Of a stretch of DNA of 64,000 nt, positions 22,274-35,200 are shown one piece after another. The position numbers and the translations under genes are program-made. The stretch is from Diaporthe sp. PMI_573 (lineage: Eukaryota; Ascomycota; Sordariomycetes; Diaporthales; Diaporthaceae): the NCBI GenBank assembly GCA_021399435.1, contig JAJTUP010000001.1:1674001-1738000 (forward strand). The letters run 5' to 3'. Numbering within the stretch: the stretch's first letter is position 1; each line of letters begins with the position of its first letter. The notes beneath the pieces are model-generated. The model was not told where the DNA came from and searched no databases. It worked only from the letters and a program-made list of their open reading frames with translations.

Positions 22274-25200
22274 GCCCGTGCCGGCTGCGGGGCCTGGCTG
22301 GACCTCGGGCGCCGCTGAGGCGTGAGCCAACCACACTGTGACGGCTCGCAGGAGGTTATGCTTCCGGATCGACCTGCTTGTCCCGCCGGCGTGAACAACT
22401 GGCCGGCGGATCTGGCGGGGCAACACCAGAGGAGGGCGCGGGGATAGTCAGCCCACTAATTCCGAGGGCCCAGGGGCCTTTGTGGTGGAGTGACGAGCCG
22501 AATCTAGAAGTCCTCGCGGGCGCCGTGGGAAATGATTCAGAACTGGGAATTCGGATCTATGTTTGCCTTTGTCGACGGTTTTAGAGGTGTCTTGGTAGTG
22601 AGAAATGGTGTGGTGACGGAGAGGTTATCGTGTTTTCCGATGAGAGTGGGGCTATTCGTAAATCCGATCGTCCCACGTCGTCCTGTTGGACAGGCAGAGA
22701 GGAGACGCGCACCTGGGCATGGTTATCTCAGGAGCGGTCCAAACCTTATTTCCGACCATCGACGCGCTACATAAGCGAAAGAGGCCTGTGCCGAGATAAG
22801 TCTCAACTTCAACCCATCTTGGTAAATCCGCAGCGGATGTTGCTCAAACTGAACGAGAAAATTAATTCTGGATACTACGTTGATTTGTGTCACTTGTGCC
22901 GAAGTACGGAGTTTTGTTCAATCAGCTGAGCTGGAGGCTTGGCAGAAACTTTTCTCTTCCTGCCCACGAACGCCCTTATTAATCCCTCGAACATCAAGAG
23001 CCCGAGGCAACACTTCCCAAATCGCAAAGGCTATCTAAGCACACTTTCGACAAGTGTTGTGTTTTTATTGCTCTCGAACCCCGAGCTATCTTGTTGGGCT
23101 GTGGTCCTCAATCAAGCCCAGACCCAAATTGGTCTTCTGTTCGCATTGGGCGAAAAGCACATTGATGTTTCCTCCCAAATTTGTTCTTCTGCTCCCCAAA
23201 TGTGTCTTTGATCTCTTCCACAGCGCAGTTTGGACAAGTCCTCAAGTTGTTATATTCATTACCTGCGGCTTAACAAGGCACAGCTGTTCCCTTCAAGCTA
23301 ACGGAGACCTGACCACAAGACGGACATACAACAGATAGAACGCCCTCGACCACGAGATTTTCTTCGACCGGGAATCAAGAGACAGTGAGCACCCCAAAGA
23401 AATTCGAAGGACAGTTCATGAGGCGCCTTTAATGGAAAATCGCCCTCGACTATATTGACGACAATCTCGACAAGGATTTCATGTCACTTTCCGAATCTCT
23501 TCAATTCACAGTCTACACCTCGACTTCGAGGCTACCATTCCAGGATCAAATTTTCACAGAAGTACCTAGTCAACTAGGAGTGGGGAGCAAGCTGTGATAG
23601 CACTGGGAAATCGGCAGACAACCTTTGTGCTCATCTCCAAGGCCCGCCAACTGATATGCTCTCGGCGAAGGCAAAGAATGTGCGTCCTCTCCTCATGGTG
23701 GACATCGAGGTACTTCACAAGGCTGGAACAGACGATCTCAGGGCGGTTGAGCAATAACGCCATGGGGGAAAAGTATCTGAGCTTTCAAGGCATCGTCTAT
23801 CATCACGGCGCACAGTGATAGGCGTATAAAGCCTCGTCACCTTCAAAGTTACGTCCGCCAGGGGAGAAATGAGCAATCATCCGGCATAGGCGTCTGACAC
23901 TCAACAAGTTTGAAGGGGAACAAGCTTCAAAAAGTAAGAGAAGGAGAAGACCAAGTTTCGCACAATTATGACAACTTCGACGAGCTTCACAGGCCTGGAA
24001 ACCTTTTGGGGGCCCTCTCTTGCGGCCAAGGCACTTCTAATTCTTGGTCGTCTCACAGACCCGAATGCGTGCAGGCCACCCCCGAGCGAGCAGGTGGCTC
24101 CAACCCGAATCCTAGAACCTGGAATCATGTCAAAGCACTTTGGATTCAGTTCTGATACACCCGGGGTCCAGTCTTTACAGCAAAATTACTTATGCAAAGG
24201 CATGCGGTGTAAGCCCATGGTGCCTAGCCACGTGTGGTATCACCGCGTCGTTCTCAAACGGGGGACAGGGATACAAAGTCCGCTCTTTGCTTTTTTATTT
24301 TGCTTTTCTTTCTTCTTTGGTGGAAGCACATAATGACCGCAGACAGTTTCCGCTCGAAGGCCCCCACGCACCTGCAGACCGGCCTCAGACCTTCGGCTTG
24401 GTATGCAGAAATTGGTAGGACCATGACGATAAGCGTGCTTGGGAACGTCATCGCTACGCTACGTTAACCAATGCCTCAGGTGATCCTAAGGGGGTTGAGG
24501 TTCGAGCAGAAGTGCATGAGGCCCATGGTAAGGGATGAACCGCTTAATGATGCTGTGGCGAACGTAAGGTTATGACCACCGACAACTACGTTTGAAATTA
24601 TCAACAGGAGACGACTGAGGTGAGTGCCATGCCAGTACCTTCGAACGGAATGGGGGTACAGCTATCGCATTGGGTCACCGATAGGCAAGGAATAGGCACC
24701 CCGTGACACGGACGATGGCATGAAGATCAAGAATCTCCGGCAGTAATAGGCTCGTCACAGGCAGCTAATGCAGCAAACCACCTTGCCCCCCTAGTTCGAT
24801 TCCAGAGCGAGGTGAGCAACAAGGTGAGCACTGAATACTCGTTTCCGCAAGACTGCGCCGGTGAACTTCAACGAGGACCAACAAGCGCCGGCAGGGAGGG
24901 AAGATCACTCCTTCGCAGCCGGATAGGCTACACCGCCCGCGCCGTCGGGCAGCTTGTAAAACAGCCGGTGAGCAGATCGTCCAATACCAAGCAGACCGCT
25001 CCCACGGCGACACAAGCACAGCGCAAGGGGCAACTCTGCCCGCCTCCGCGACCCCGGGTGAGCCGGCCCGGGCGGAATCAGAGAAAGAAGAGAGAGTATA
25101 GGGCCATAATCATATCATGTAAGCCAGCGACGCAGCTGACAAGTGACATCTGTGGCCACGGGCGCACGAAGGGAACGCTGGGTGAGGGGGCGGGGAGCCG

Positions 25201-28200
25201 CTGGCCACTCGCTCGAGAAGCATCATGTGCCGTTCGACCCGACGGGTAAGCAAGCAAAAAGCACACGGCCCGCGTAGTGTAACATGAGGGAGCAACGTGA
25301 TGGGTTGTACCTGTGCTGTGGTCCTGTAGCAGGAGCACTTCGCCTCCGGATCGATCGTGCTGCAGGCGGGAAGGCACAGCATAGAGATAGACGTGCGTGC
25401 CACGCGGGAAAGAAAGGGCAAACGGGCCTTGGTCCCCCGGGGTAATGTAGATTTGTGTAAATTGTTTGGCTTGTGCGGCATCAAATGTGGCGAGATTTAG
25501 GTGGAACTGACGGGAGAGAAGGCCGATGTTGTTTGAGCGACATGGCCAATTGTAACAATCACATGTCTCTGCTAGTAGAGTGCAAAAATGTTGAGCTGGG
25601 AATACCGGGTATAACACAAACTTAAGGCGGAATGACGTCCCATGCAGGGACCTGAAATGCCTCCGTCTGTCCCCTCGGGCATCATCACGAGAGGGGGAGA
25701 CATGTGGGCGAGCATGGGGGCGCCAACAAACAGTGACAGATCAAAAGCAAAAACAAGAACAATTTTTTTGGTCAGGGTCTTGTGTCCCTCTCACCCTTTT
25801 CCCCCCTTCTCACCCACATGACCACCCTGCCCTCTGTCGCGCAGGTACTGAGACCAAGGCACGTACGGAGTATGACTACGTCTGTATCACCCCACGCCCG
25901 CCTCGCTCACCCAACCCCACATAATCCTCCTTGGACCCCTTGGGGGGGGCGCACAGTGACTGCAGTAGCGGGCTAAGTAGAGTGGCTTTTTCATTTTCCA
26001 TGCTAATCCAGGAAGAGGAAAGCAGGCACGGCAGACGAGGCGCTGACAGGCAGAGAAGGACGCTTGCGAGCAACCCTGATCCCGGGAGAGGTCCTCCACG
26101 CCACCGTAATCCCCGGGCACTTTGAGCGAGAGGCGCAGTAGGTAACTGGACCCGAACCCGCAAGACGTCTGTCCGTCTCTCGTCTTTCCTCTGTCTGCTT
26201 GTTCCCTGCCCTTCCTTGCCAATCCATCGCGCTTGGATGTTTTATAGTGACAATGACGTCTTGATGGATCGGCCCGGAGTCTTTTTGTGTTACGTACGCC
26301 TCCCTCGGGCCCACCTGGTTCTTCCTTGTCGTGGTATGTCAGTTCGGCCTTGTTGCGCCGTGAGGGGATCCTGTAACGGGTGGAGCGAGCTGGACAATCA
26401 AGGCTGTTCAGAACGAGCAAGGCAAGGCAACTCCAGGGGAGCTGAGCTGAGATGAGACCACCAGACCCCCAAGGGTGGCGTGGCAACGTGAGGAATCTTC
26501 TTTGTGTCTATGCGGCTGCGCGCCACGTGAGGAGTTAGCATCATGCGTCCCTCGGCGGGTTGGGCTGACCGCCCACGCCCCCCCCCTTTCAACAACCGCG
26601 AGGAGCCATTCCTCTCCCAGCCAGTCAGTCTTCCTTGCCACCACTCAAGGGTCGCAGAATTGATGGCAATCAATCATCCAAGCGCGGAAAGGTGGCACGG
26701 TGGGAAGGACAAGCGGCAGAGGAAGGCGGGCAGGATGTTTCGGGCGAGACAAGCATGTCGAGGCTTGCCCTAACCATTAACTACGACGGTACATGGAATA
26801 CATACATACCGTCCAGTAGACACATTACATAGGACCATTACCCATCATCCAGACAAAATTGGCCCCCCGGCATGTCCAATCCCCAAATTCCTTCCCACTG
26901 GAAGAGAAGACGCCGGAACGCGGGGTGACGTCAGCGGCGTCCGGAGAAGAAGATCAGCAAAGTCTGCAGCCGCAGGGGGTGATCGGTTCCGGTCTCACCA
27001 CAAGCAGCTCATTCATTGCTTACCTCACCTTTACCTGCCGTCACGCATGAGCGTCTCACCCCTGCAGGAGGCTTTCGTCGCCAGGGCCTGGGCGAAAGCT
27101 GCAGGCGGCAAGGGGAAAGACGGATAGCATGTGTGCGGCCACGCCTACGGTTATGGGACGGGAAAATGTAATTGCAGTTAGTTTCCTTATTGGACTCTGC
27201 TACGAGGGTCGATGTGCGAGCTCCCAACAGCACTCCCCCATGCTGGTTGGTTGCCAGCAGGGGGACCGAGGGAGCAAGCAACTACATTATATGCAAACCC
27301 TATTGTCAATTTCAAGACAAGATGGTGCCTCCTCTTTTTGCGAGGACGCCGGTATCAAGAATCCCCTGTGAAGCTAATCTCCACACAAAAAACACCTTGC
27401 TCCTGATGAGTCGTTATAAAAAAAAAGAAGAACTATGTAAATGTACAATATGCCATCACTCGGAGAATAAGACCCACAAGAGCGGGTGAGACAGAAGAGA
27501 AAAAGCAACATATGCATGACAAAACGCCGACGCCTTTGTGGACATGACGCTACCCAGTCCCCAGTCTCTTGAATGCCCGTGAAAAACCACCCCATGGCTG
27601 TATGCAGAAAGTGCAAGTGTCCGTTGACGAGGTTGTTGACGTCCTGAGGTCAGTTGTTGCTCAGGGAGGGGGATGTACAACAGCGGACGAAGATCCTTGG
27701 TATTGATGTGGTATGATAAAGAGGAATTTTCATCGGTGCGCCGCCACCACCAAAGAAAACGGGTATGATGTTGTGTGATGTGTCGGACCCCAGCTGATGA
27801 ACCAAACTAAAAAAAGAAATGGGCGGTGCCATGCCCCCCCTCCTCCCTCTGACCTAAAAGCTCCCCATGTCGTAGATATTGTGCGTGTGGATGTCTCTGC
27901 CTGCCTGCCTGTCTGTCTTGTTTGTGAGTGTTTTGATGAATGAAGTAGAGAAAAATGTAGTATGAGAGTTGTCGGTAGCAGTGGTAGTCTTGCGCTCCGC
28001 CGCTGACAGCCCGAAAGGAAGGGCCAGCTCCTGCCCGTCTTGCCTTCAATAACGCCATGCTGACCGGCCGGCGATCACAGCCCGACTGAATGTCCAATCC
28101 CGTGCGCGACTCGGCTGCCGCTGTCGAGATCTCCGGTGCCACGAGGGTGTCGTGTAACGGTATGGCCTGTGGCATGTCGCCGGCCGGCCCTCAGCAAGAA

Positions 28201-28388
28201 GCTTTTCGTCTTTTGCATGACGTAGAGAAAGATCGGCTGCCTGCTGGCAAGGCCCACCAATATACCGCCCCACAATCACGTTTGCCCCTATTAATTTTTC
28301 CTCCACGTGGACGGCTGTCATCGGCACTCTGTGCCAGTGTTGAAGCTGCTCCGCCCGCACCAGCCTCAGAGTTGATCGAGGAACGCGT
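22274..28388. other. Intergenic, 6.1 kb, no supported gene
   Basis: The region lies upstream of the Zn2Cys6 gene and downstream of the SCOC-like gene, both minus strand. Frames are short and uninformative on both strands. C-rich tracts occur (for example 25798-25806 and 26577-26587). It presumably holds the long 5' regulatory region of the transcription factor. I see no RNA gene. Confidence 0.5.
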
Positions 28389-29216
28389 TCACTTCTTGGC
28401 CCTGCTCGACGACGTTGCTGTGATTTTGCTCGTGGTCATGAGGTCACCAATGTATTTTTGCAGGAACTTGTTGTTGCTGTCCAGCTTGTCGTGTTCCTCC
28501 TTAACAGCCTCGATACGGTTGAATATCATGAGTAGCGATTCTTGGAGAGCTTTTGCATGCCTAGTGACGGTGCCCCACGCGTCAGCAACCATGTCGTAGA
28601 AATGACGGGTAGAGGGGGCGGCGGGGAGTCGGGCAGGTAGTATGGTAGTGGCTCACCTTCGGAGTTCGTCCCGAGCCTCACGTCCCAGTGCCTCGAGGTC
28701 TTCGCTGGTCCTCCGTGGACTCATCGCGCGCACATCGCCGGGCTCTATCATGACATCGGTTGGTTCAACTGCTTCCGCTGATTCTCGAGGGACAATGATA
28801 GTACCGCTGCTTTTCCGGCTGGGAAGGCGTGGTCGTACTGGGACGGGGGCGACGATCTGAGGGCTGTTGGACTGGTCGATGGATGAGGCCGAGGAAGAGT
28901 CTGAGCGAGCCATCTCTGGTATCTGATGAGCGTAGGCTTGATCTTGCGGTGAGTAGTCTTCCTCCATTGCGGGCGGTGGGAAGTCGGGATCGGACGGCTG
29001 TGCGTTGGCTGTCTCGGCGTTGATGGTGTTGTTGTCGTCGTCGTCAAGATCGAGATCCAGATGGTCGTTGTTGTTGGTGGTGGTGGTGGTGTTGGAAGCC
29101 CGTGGTTGTGGCAGAGACTCGAGTGTCGGGGGAGAGGGATGGGGGTTAGTTTGTGTCGTGTCGTGAGTCGTGGCCTCGGGTGTCAGGCAAAGACTGGGTG
29201 GTGGAGTGGAGACCAT
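28389..29216 (-). CDS. SCOC/Slo1-family short coiled-coil protein
   Basis: The C-terminal part matches the short coiled-coil (SCOC, DUF2205) family, proteins that bind ARF-like GTPases at the Golgi. Two exons on the minus strand are 29216-28657 and 28560-28389 (243 aa). The intron 28656-28561 (96 nt) has a GTGAGC donor, a GCTGAC branch site and a CACTAG acceptor. The first apparent ATG of the downstream frame (28592) lies inside this intron. Residues 1-170 are low-complexity (Thr/Asn/Asp, Pro and Ser rich) and probably disordered. The conserved coiled coil runs from about residue 190 to 230, with IFNRIEAVKEEHDKLDSNNK and FLQKYIGDLM as family signatures, ending in a basic tail (SSRAKK). The family call rests on the coiled-coil pattern and its C-terminal position. 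The long disordered N-terminus is usual in fungal members. Confidence 0.75.
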
Positions 29217-29900
29217 TGGTCGGACTAGTAATCGTGTTGAGCGGCGAATTCGACCATGTGCCTCTCTGCAGCCTTGTCGGTGGCCAAGGTATAATGTTAT
29301 GCGGGATTCTCAGAACGACCGTCACTGTTGGGAGATGTTGGATGTTTTGCCACCGTTGGCCGAGAAAGAGGGATCCGTGGCTGTGACAAGGGGAAGAAAA
29401 GGTACCGCGAGAGACAGGTGGGCGGCCGGCGGAGAGAGGGACTGGAGGGCTGAAGCGAAAAGAAAAGAATCGGGAAAAGTTGGTCAGGGCCACGACGGCA
29501 GGACGGCAGGCGAAGGGAAGGAATCTTCGCTGGAAGAAAAGAGGAGTCGGCGAGTGGGGTGGGAAGGAGAGTAGAAGTGGGCGCATGGATCGTGGACGGG
29601 ACAGGATGCACGGCGCTGTGCTTTGCTGCACTGCACTTGCACCGTAACGGGCGATATTGGGGGGAAGGGGGGGGAGGGGGTTGAGCCCGAGAAAGAGGCT
29701 CAAATTGTCCAGGGTATTAGAGCAAGCCGGACCAGTGTGAACCAGAGCAGAGCAGAGCAGAATGTCTGGTAACCCTAAATCAACGACCCTTTGCTGGGTG
29801 TGTGCGTGCTTGCAAGCGAGCGGGAGGTGAGGTGTGAGTGAGTGCTGCACCCAGCAGGTTTGGGGGGGAGGTGGAGGGATGCAGAGAGAGCGGCAGGGTA

Positions 29901-29931
29901 CTTGGGTAGGTACCTGATGTAGGTACCCAAG
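29901..29931. repeat. Inverted repeat with two GGTACC cores
   Basis: The arms CTTGGGTA (29901-29908) and TACCCAAG (29924-29931) are exact reverse complements, and each side also contains GGTACC. It lies about 0.7 kb upstream of the SCOC-like start codon. It could form a hairpin or bind a dimeric factor. Confidence 0.55.
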
Positions 29932-32225
29932 CAGGGCAGATACTGTGCCCGGATGCTGGGCCTGGGGCGGACCCTGGGCTTCTCTGACGCTGCACGGTGA
30001 CCCACACACTGTATCCACGGAGGCTGAAGCAGCTCTGCCACGGCCGGGCAGGGCTGCTTCACCGTTGAGGGGCACAGTGCGGTCCAAGTCAGGTCACCTC
30101 AAGACGCGACCCTTTTTTTCCCTTTTTTCCCTCTTCCCTTGGAGCTTGATTGGATTAGACATCAGACTCCAGGGCCCTGCAGAGGAACCCAATGTACCAC
30201 AGTACCTCGGTACGCGGGTACTCGACGCAGTGCAGTAGCCCCCGTGCCCCCTTCACCTCCCCCAGGACGCCCGTCCAATGCCAGTGGCTGTCGCCGTTTC
30301 CAACGGGAAGAAGACGTCACATCATGACGGGGGGCGCAGGGAGGTACGCAGCTCCCTATTTGCACCACCTACCGTGCGCACTCTTGCGAGAAGGATTGCC
30401 AGCCGATCGCTTCTCCTTCCTGTGCTCGGCTGGTCACCGCCAGAAGCGGTGGATTCGCTCAGAAGCAGGCTGGACAAGATTTCGTGCGATTTTCTCACCG
30501 GGCCCTACGACTGATCGTCGGCGTCTGCTGAGCACCGACTGGGCACCTAAACACGCCTCGCAGCCGGTCTCGAGGCAGAGCCGGCAGGGAGTCCCCGGCT
30601 CGGGTCCGTCGAGTCAAGCACAGAGAGATGGGCATGCGAGGCACAGACTCTGGGATGCTGTTGTGCTCGCTCATCGCAAGATCGTGGATGCGAATCGAAA
30701 ATCCTTTTCGCCTGCTTCTCTTCTTTTCCCTGGGATCAACGGTGGGGAAGGTCGACAAGCGAGCAGAACAGCAGCGATTTTGCTGTTTGGGAGCGGCCGG
30801 CAGACCCAGTGCCGTTGTCGATCACCTGTGCGAGAGGAGAAGAAGAGGGAGGGACAGTGCCTATTTCGAGAGCAATTCCCTCCTGGTAGACCTGCCTGAC
30901 CTGGTGACACTTGTGCAATTGGCGAGCAAGAGGCCCCGTTGCTTCTGCTGTGGGTTGCTCCCGATTTTTTTTTCTGGGGAGTAATCACGATGACACGCAA
31001 GATTTCCGCCCGTGAGCGAACAGGCAGGCAGGCCAAGCAGACTGGCAGAGCGAGCTCCTTCATGCACGACTGGGCTGCCAGTGCCGGCGCCAGCACGAGA
31101 GTCAGTCCAGCATGGCGACATGGTTGACGATGAGCATGCCGTGCCACGGCGGCTGTTTCCGTGTCTTGAGGTGACGGCGGCGATGGTGTTGACGATACTG
31201 TGGTACTGCGGGAGGCACAAAGGTCAGGGTGTTTCAGGTTCGTAGACGCCTGGCCTGCATGGATACAGATGGACGCGCATAGATACCTGGGTACCACAGT
31301 AGGTGCAGCATCATCACTGCAGCAGCGGCAGCAAACCCAGCTTGCTGGCTCGTCCCCTCCTTCTTGCCTGGCTCCTGCCCTGACCCTGGCCCCTGACCCT
31401 TGACCCTTGCCCAGCCAAACCTGCCACCCTGCCCACCCTGCCTCCTGCCTGGCTCCAACCCACGATATGACAGGGAAGGCGTGTCATTTCTCTCAGGTGA
31501 CCTTACCTGTTTCTGCAGGGCACAAGTCTCAGGAGGGGAAGGTGCGGAAGGTAGGGAAGGCAGGGAAGGCGGGACCCTGATTTTTTCTTCTTTTCTTCTT
31601 GTTTCTGCCCCTCTGCATGTGCCTCCGTGACAGACGGGGTGTAACCCAACACGGCTAGTCCCAATCTTGTGGTCGGTGGGCTCCTCACCTGTTTGGTCCA
31701 GCTCTGCCAGTCGCTGCTTCCAATAGCGTTGAACCTCAATTTCACCCGACTCGGTAGGCGATCTCAATTTGGGCAACCTGCCTGCTGCGTGCCGTGTAAT
31801 TGGCAGACAGCCTCCGACGGGATCCCCTCACCCAGAAAATAGCATACACACAACCACACACAGACACACAGACACATGGCTCTGCCGTTCGTTCACCGTC
31901 GGCTCTTTGGCCCTCTGCTGCACATCGTCATTTGCCGCCGGATTCCACGACACGACACGTTCTCATGGAATGAGGCCAGAGCCTACATGACGCGCCAGCA
32001 ATCGCATGTATACGAACCACCAACCGCAAATAACCCGAGCCCTAGTGCTCTGCTTTGTCTGGTTGTCTGGGACTCCTAAGGGATTTACATTACGGACCGG
32101 ACCCCAAAAGTACCGTACCCTGACTACTGCAGGCGCTGCGTACCACAGTACTCCATAACACATGCAGAAGTGAGCGGTCGATTCCCGCAGTCAGACACGC
32201 AGGCACGCAGGATCCGGGCTTGGTA

Positions 32226-32246
32226 GATTGATTGATTGATTGATTG
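32226..32246. repeat. GATT tetranucleotide microsatellite, five copies
   Basis: Five consecutive GATT units are followed by a related TTTATTGAC stretch. It is an intergenic simple repeat. Confidence 0.75.
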
Positions 32247-35200
32247 GTTTTATTGACGGACTGGTTTGACTGGTTGGGCGATCGCCGCCGAGTGACAGCC
32301 AGTGACGCCCTCACCGTCCCCCCCGTGCATACACCACCTTGCCAGACAAAACCTGACAACATGGCATTATCAGCCCGTGATATTCAACGGGTCTGTCTTG
32401 TATCGCCTTCCCCCATTGGCAGCCACCAGCATCTCCATGCCCTCCTCCCACTCGGGTCCCTGACCACCCTCCCCACCTGGTTTGGTTGGCTGGCCCTTCT
32501 CGCGTCCCTGGTCGATAGTCCCGTCGCAATTGCACATCCTCACTCGGAAAGAATCCCATCAGATTACCGAGTCCGTCCCTATCCGTGCTTGTCCACAGCA
32601 ATCGCAATCAACGCCCAAACCACCAAATAGCAGACCAGCAATCGCCGGCGATCACCAGCCCTCGTTGCATAGACCGGGCCTCCGGCTCCTCTCCTCAGCA
32701 CCTGCGTCACGCATTGGCTTCGCTTCGCCTCGCCTCGTCTCGCGTCCGCCTTGGCCTTGACAGCGTGACTGGCACATTCCGGCCTTGCGACCAGCACTTT
32801 TCCTGGCTGCCTGGGCAGCTTACGCGATGCTGGGATGCCCTTCGACAAGCTTCCGCAGCAAAAGCCTAATTGGCACCTACAACTCCGAGCCAGGAAAATT
32901 CAATGGGACCTGCAAAACGGGGCACCGCCCAGCAATCCTCGCAAAACACAGACACCACCTGTTGCCCGTTGGCTCCTTGCCCCTCCGTCCTCCTTGGCGA
33001 GTCAAGAGGTCAGAAGGTCGTGCAATTAGAGTTTGCCTGCCCAACCGCCTCCAACCCAATCTGGGAGCATGGATGACATCACCTTGGTCATGCAGGCGAC
33101 GACCGCACACGGATGGGGTAGCCACGTGACTGTCGTGAGAGCAAAAGTGTGCTACGGCCCCTTGGTTTGTTTCACCCTGGCATCGGGTCAGTGGCGGTAG
33201 TGTTGGGATCACGGCCAGGTATCGCAGGGCGACCAGAGCAAGCGCCGACGGACGGGGCGCGCCTCCCAAGGCAGGCCCAGAGGCTTCAGAGGGTGCTGCG
33301 TATCTGTGCGGTACAGGAGAACATTGTTCGCCTCGGGACCTGTTTGAGAGGCCGATAAAAGTCTCCACAGTTGGACGTTCCTAGTCATGATCGGCGCCGC
33401 TTGCTACACAGTAATCCCCGGTGTCAGATGGGGTTCCCTCTTCACGGAGTCGTGTCGGCCAAACAAAACCTTGCTGCCCACCTCTCTATCGCGCTTGGCC
33501 TCTCACACTGGAATTCCACTGGCTGTTGAAACACAGAAAAGCAAATTTGGACAGCTGCTTGCGCACAGGTGCCATAAATGGCTCAGGCCACACACACCAC
33601 ACAGCACTGCGCTGCACTTCGCCAGTGGGCCTTCGGGGCCATCATGCGTCTTGACAACCCCCACCCCCAGACCCTGCAGGCCGTGGATGCTACACAAATA
33701 CACAACGGCAGGAGCTGTTCTCCGGTGTCTCTGGCAAATGATGCTGAACGCCAACGCGGTCCGGTGCTGGGGTTACGGCCGACACAGGCCTTAAATGAGA
33801 TGTCTTTCAGTCGACGGAGGAAAAGAAAGACACCACGACAGGGTTGGGTCGACTCAGGTCATTGAGAAAGAGCGTCAGCGAACCTTGCTCAGCAATTCTC
33901 ACACTGACGAATTTCTATGCCCCCCCCCCAAGCAGTATCGAGTTGTACATACATTTGTGAGCAGCTGGAGGACATGCCGGCCACTTGCTGGAGTCTGTGA
34001 ACTCAACAATCGCTCTCCAGGATAACCGATTCTTCTCAGCTCACTCGTAGTGTTTCGTCAACTCTTCGGGCACTACCCACCGCGGCCTGTCACGGCTCTG
34101 CAGATACGGAGTCAACCAAGACTCGAATAGCTCTTGCTATCGCGGCATGCCCGCGATCAAAGAACCTAGTCACAACGAGTCCGTCCTGGGATCGTCAGCT
34201 TGAAGCCCGCATCGTATGTCTAACACTGTGCCAGTCTCCATCAGCCGACCAATCTCCGTGGCTGTCAGGGCTCCTGGACTCGCGGTATGGATCGCCCGCT
34301 GGCCATTGCTGGCGCCAGCGGTACTGTGCCACCCTTCATCCTTTTCACTGCCCACCAACCTCACCTAACAGCTCTTGTTCACGTTCCATCTCTTTCATAC
34401 TTGCTGCCCATGCAGGCATGGTGCATGAGGGCCCAATTCATGCTACCGGACAGCCTCCGAATGACGACGATCGTGCGGTACACGGGTGGGCTGTGGCCGG
34501 CCCGCAAAACAGCAGGCGCGTCCTGCTCGGTGACTGATCTGTGAGCTTCTCGCTCCTCGGCCACGTTGCCTGGTTTCTGACCGTATGGGGCGCCCGGAGG
34601 CTTGGTGAAGCGCCTGTAACGGTCATGCCGCCGTCGCCGGGCATGGGGCGCCCATCTCGTCGCGTGCTTTAGTGGGGCTTGATCCCCCCTTTTAGGGCGC
34701 GTCTCTATGAGGCAGTGTTTGACGAAACATATGACAGACACGACAGAGATTGATGCTTCTTTGTTGCCTAGGACGGCAAACGCTAACACGAGACTCTGTA
34801 GGCCCCAGAGACGAGCATTTGGAGACAAATGACGGATTCGGTAGCTAGCAAAGCCGAATCCGACAATTTTCCTCCTGTACCGTGCGTGGGTGAAGCATTA
34901 GACAACCAGTCAACCAGGTACTTTTCTCACGGCTCCTGCCCTTGCAGTCCCGAATTTGGTGCCCAATGTGGGAACGACCTGCAGCCACTGCAGCGGCGGG
35001 AAACCCGGGAAAGATGCGGACCCCCTCCTGTCCCCTCCTGCCGACACAATACCACAACCAGTGAGCCTGTGCTCTCTATGCACACCTAGAGCTGCACCGC
35101 AACGCACTGTCCGCCCGAGATATGACCGATGCCAAACGCCCCGGCAACCGGAACCTTCACCTTGTTCACGTCAGACCCGAAATGGATCGCGGGTCTACCC